Assembly: GCA_003820635.1 (NCBI GenBank)
Contig: RPOS01000167.1
Coordinates: 1-6,197 of the forward strand
Direction: 5' to 3'
DNA: 6,197 nucleotides
Source: Verrucomicrobiaceae bacterium
GTDB taxonomy: Bacteria; Verrucomicrobiota; Verrucomicrobiae; Verrucomicrobiales; Akkermansiaceae
Under the pieces are notes generated by a model. That model was not told the origin of the DNA. It saw only the letters and a program-made list of their open reading frames with translations, and did no database searches. Shown piece by piece: positions 5,549 to 6,197 of the stretch (position 1 is the stretch's first letter; each line of letters begins with the position of its first letter). A program made the position numbers and the translations under genes.

Positions 5549-6184
5549 TCAGGACACCTGATCCTTGGTCTTTTCATAGATCGGCAGGCTGATGATACAC
5601 TGCACAATCTCGGAAAACACTTTCACCGGCGGCTGGGTGGCATCGATGACGGTGATGCGGTCATCCGGATAATAGGCAAGAATCGGCTTGGTCTCCGCCT
5701 CGTAGGTGGCGATGCGCTGGTCGATGACCTTGTCGCTGGCATCGTCGATGCGGTTTTCCTTGAGCGCCCGTTTGCGCATGCGGCGGGCCAGTTCGTCCCG
5801 GTTCGGACAAGAAAGGTGGAACACCTGATGAACCTCGATGTATTGATCCAGCAACTCCGCCTGCCGGACATTGCGGGGGATGCCGTCCAGAATGAGGATG
5901 TCGATGTCCGGCTTGTAAATGTGGGTGTCCGCGAGGTTGTCGATCTGCGCCTTCCACAGGTTGATCGTGAGTTCGTCGGGCACCAGTTCGCCGCGGCTGG
6001 AATAATCGACAAACTGCTTGCCGAGCGCGGTGCGGGTGTCCAGCGAGCGGAACACATCGCCACAGGCGCAGTGGAAAAACCGGGGAATGGTGCCCAGGAT
6101 CTTGCCCTGGGTGCCCTTGCCTGAGCCGGGTGCTCCAAGAAAGATGAATGCGGGGTTTCTTTGAAATTTCTCGGTGGGAGTCAT
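5549..6184 (-). CDS. Adenylate kinase family nucleoside monophosphate kinase
   Basis: The enzyme transfers phosphate between ATP and AMP (or a related NMP) to balance cytosolic adenylate nucleotides. In the 211-residue product the P-loop is GAPGSGKGTQ (17-26). The NMP-binding part contains GDVFRSLDTRTALGK (42-56) and GELVPDELT (65-73). DGIPRNVRQAELLD (100-113) matches the family's DGFPR...QA..LD with Ile for Phe. The LID-side arginines are in RMRKRALKENRIDD (135-148), followed by RIATYEAETKPILAYYPD (157-174). The LID is short with no Cys zinc ligands. Because HCACGDVF replaces the usual STGD and Ile the Phe, substrate preference could differ from classical Adk, and I give no symbol. The ATG at 6184 places the P-loop at the normal distance. 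The frame remains open to the window edge and no ribosome binding site shows in the 13 upstream bases, so a slightly longer N-terminus is possible. It is followed after 15 bases by fmt. Confidence 0.92.
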   Translation of the reverse strand: MTPTEKFQRNPAFIFLGAPGSGKGTQGKILGTIPRFFHCACGDVFRSLDTRTALGKQFVDYSSRGELVPDELTINLWKAQIDNLADTHIYKPDIDILILDGIPRNVRQAELLDQYIEVHQVFHLSCPNRDELARRMRKRALKENRIDDASDKVIDQRIATYEAETKPILAYYPDDRITVIDATQPPVKVFSEIVQCIISLPIYEKTKDQVS

Positions 6185-6197
6185 TGGAAAGTCGGCA

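Noticed and set aside
1..6197. Mobile element, phage, toxin-antitoxin or defence island
   Set aside because: There is no transposase, integrase, tRNA, target-site duplication or paired small genes. The neighbouring genes are core functions with uniform GC-rich codon use.

Overview
The window is GC-rich bacterial chromosome, densely packed with ordinary housekeeping genes and one decayed gene. The combination suggests a member of the Verrucomicrobiota (Luteolibacter/Haloferula-like). It contains a single-RRM glycine-rich RNA-binding protein, a C4 zinc-ribbon coiled-coil protein, a YqaB-type HAD phosphatase, a short-LID adenylate kinase directly upstream of fmt, a secreted GH78 rhamnosidase remnant, and almost no Shine-Dalgarno sequences. 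This placement is inferred from gene content and style; no marker gene proves it.

Layout. Bases 1-813 (+) hold the 3' part of a gene that looks like an ATP-grasp-type protein of unknown substrate. It is followed, with coupling or a short gap, by recF (870-1931, +). A 173-base leader with two abutting inverted repeats precedes an RRM protein (2105-2554, +), whose C-terminal 65 residues are a glycine-rich tandem repeat. A clear intrinsic terminator lies at 2585-2620. Next is a zinc-ribbon coiled-coil protein (2689-3393, +), which ends 9 bases from the convergent end of a HAD phosphatase (3403-4020, -).

Bases 4021-4597 contain no intact gene. From 4235 to about 4592 (+) there is a broken, 3'-truncated remnant of a secreted alpha-L-rhamnosidase (GH78). 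It keeps a signal peptide, a frameshift, about 70 residues of recognisable N-terminal domain, a stop, and then scattered homologous residues running up to the end of fmt. On the minus strand, an adenylate kinase family gene (6184-5549) and fmt (5533-4598) sit 15 bases apart and probably form an operon read from right to left.

How the genes fit together. RecF (DNA repair), Fmt (initiator tRNA formylation), adenylate kinase (nucleotide balance) and the RRM protein (RNA binding) are independent core functions, so this is not one pathway. I did not find a convincing new defence or mobile system. The points most worth a second look are the rhamnosidase remnant, the repeat-built tail of the RRM protein, and the structured leader in front of it.
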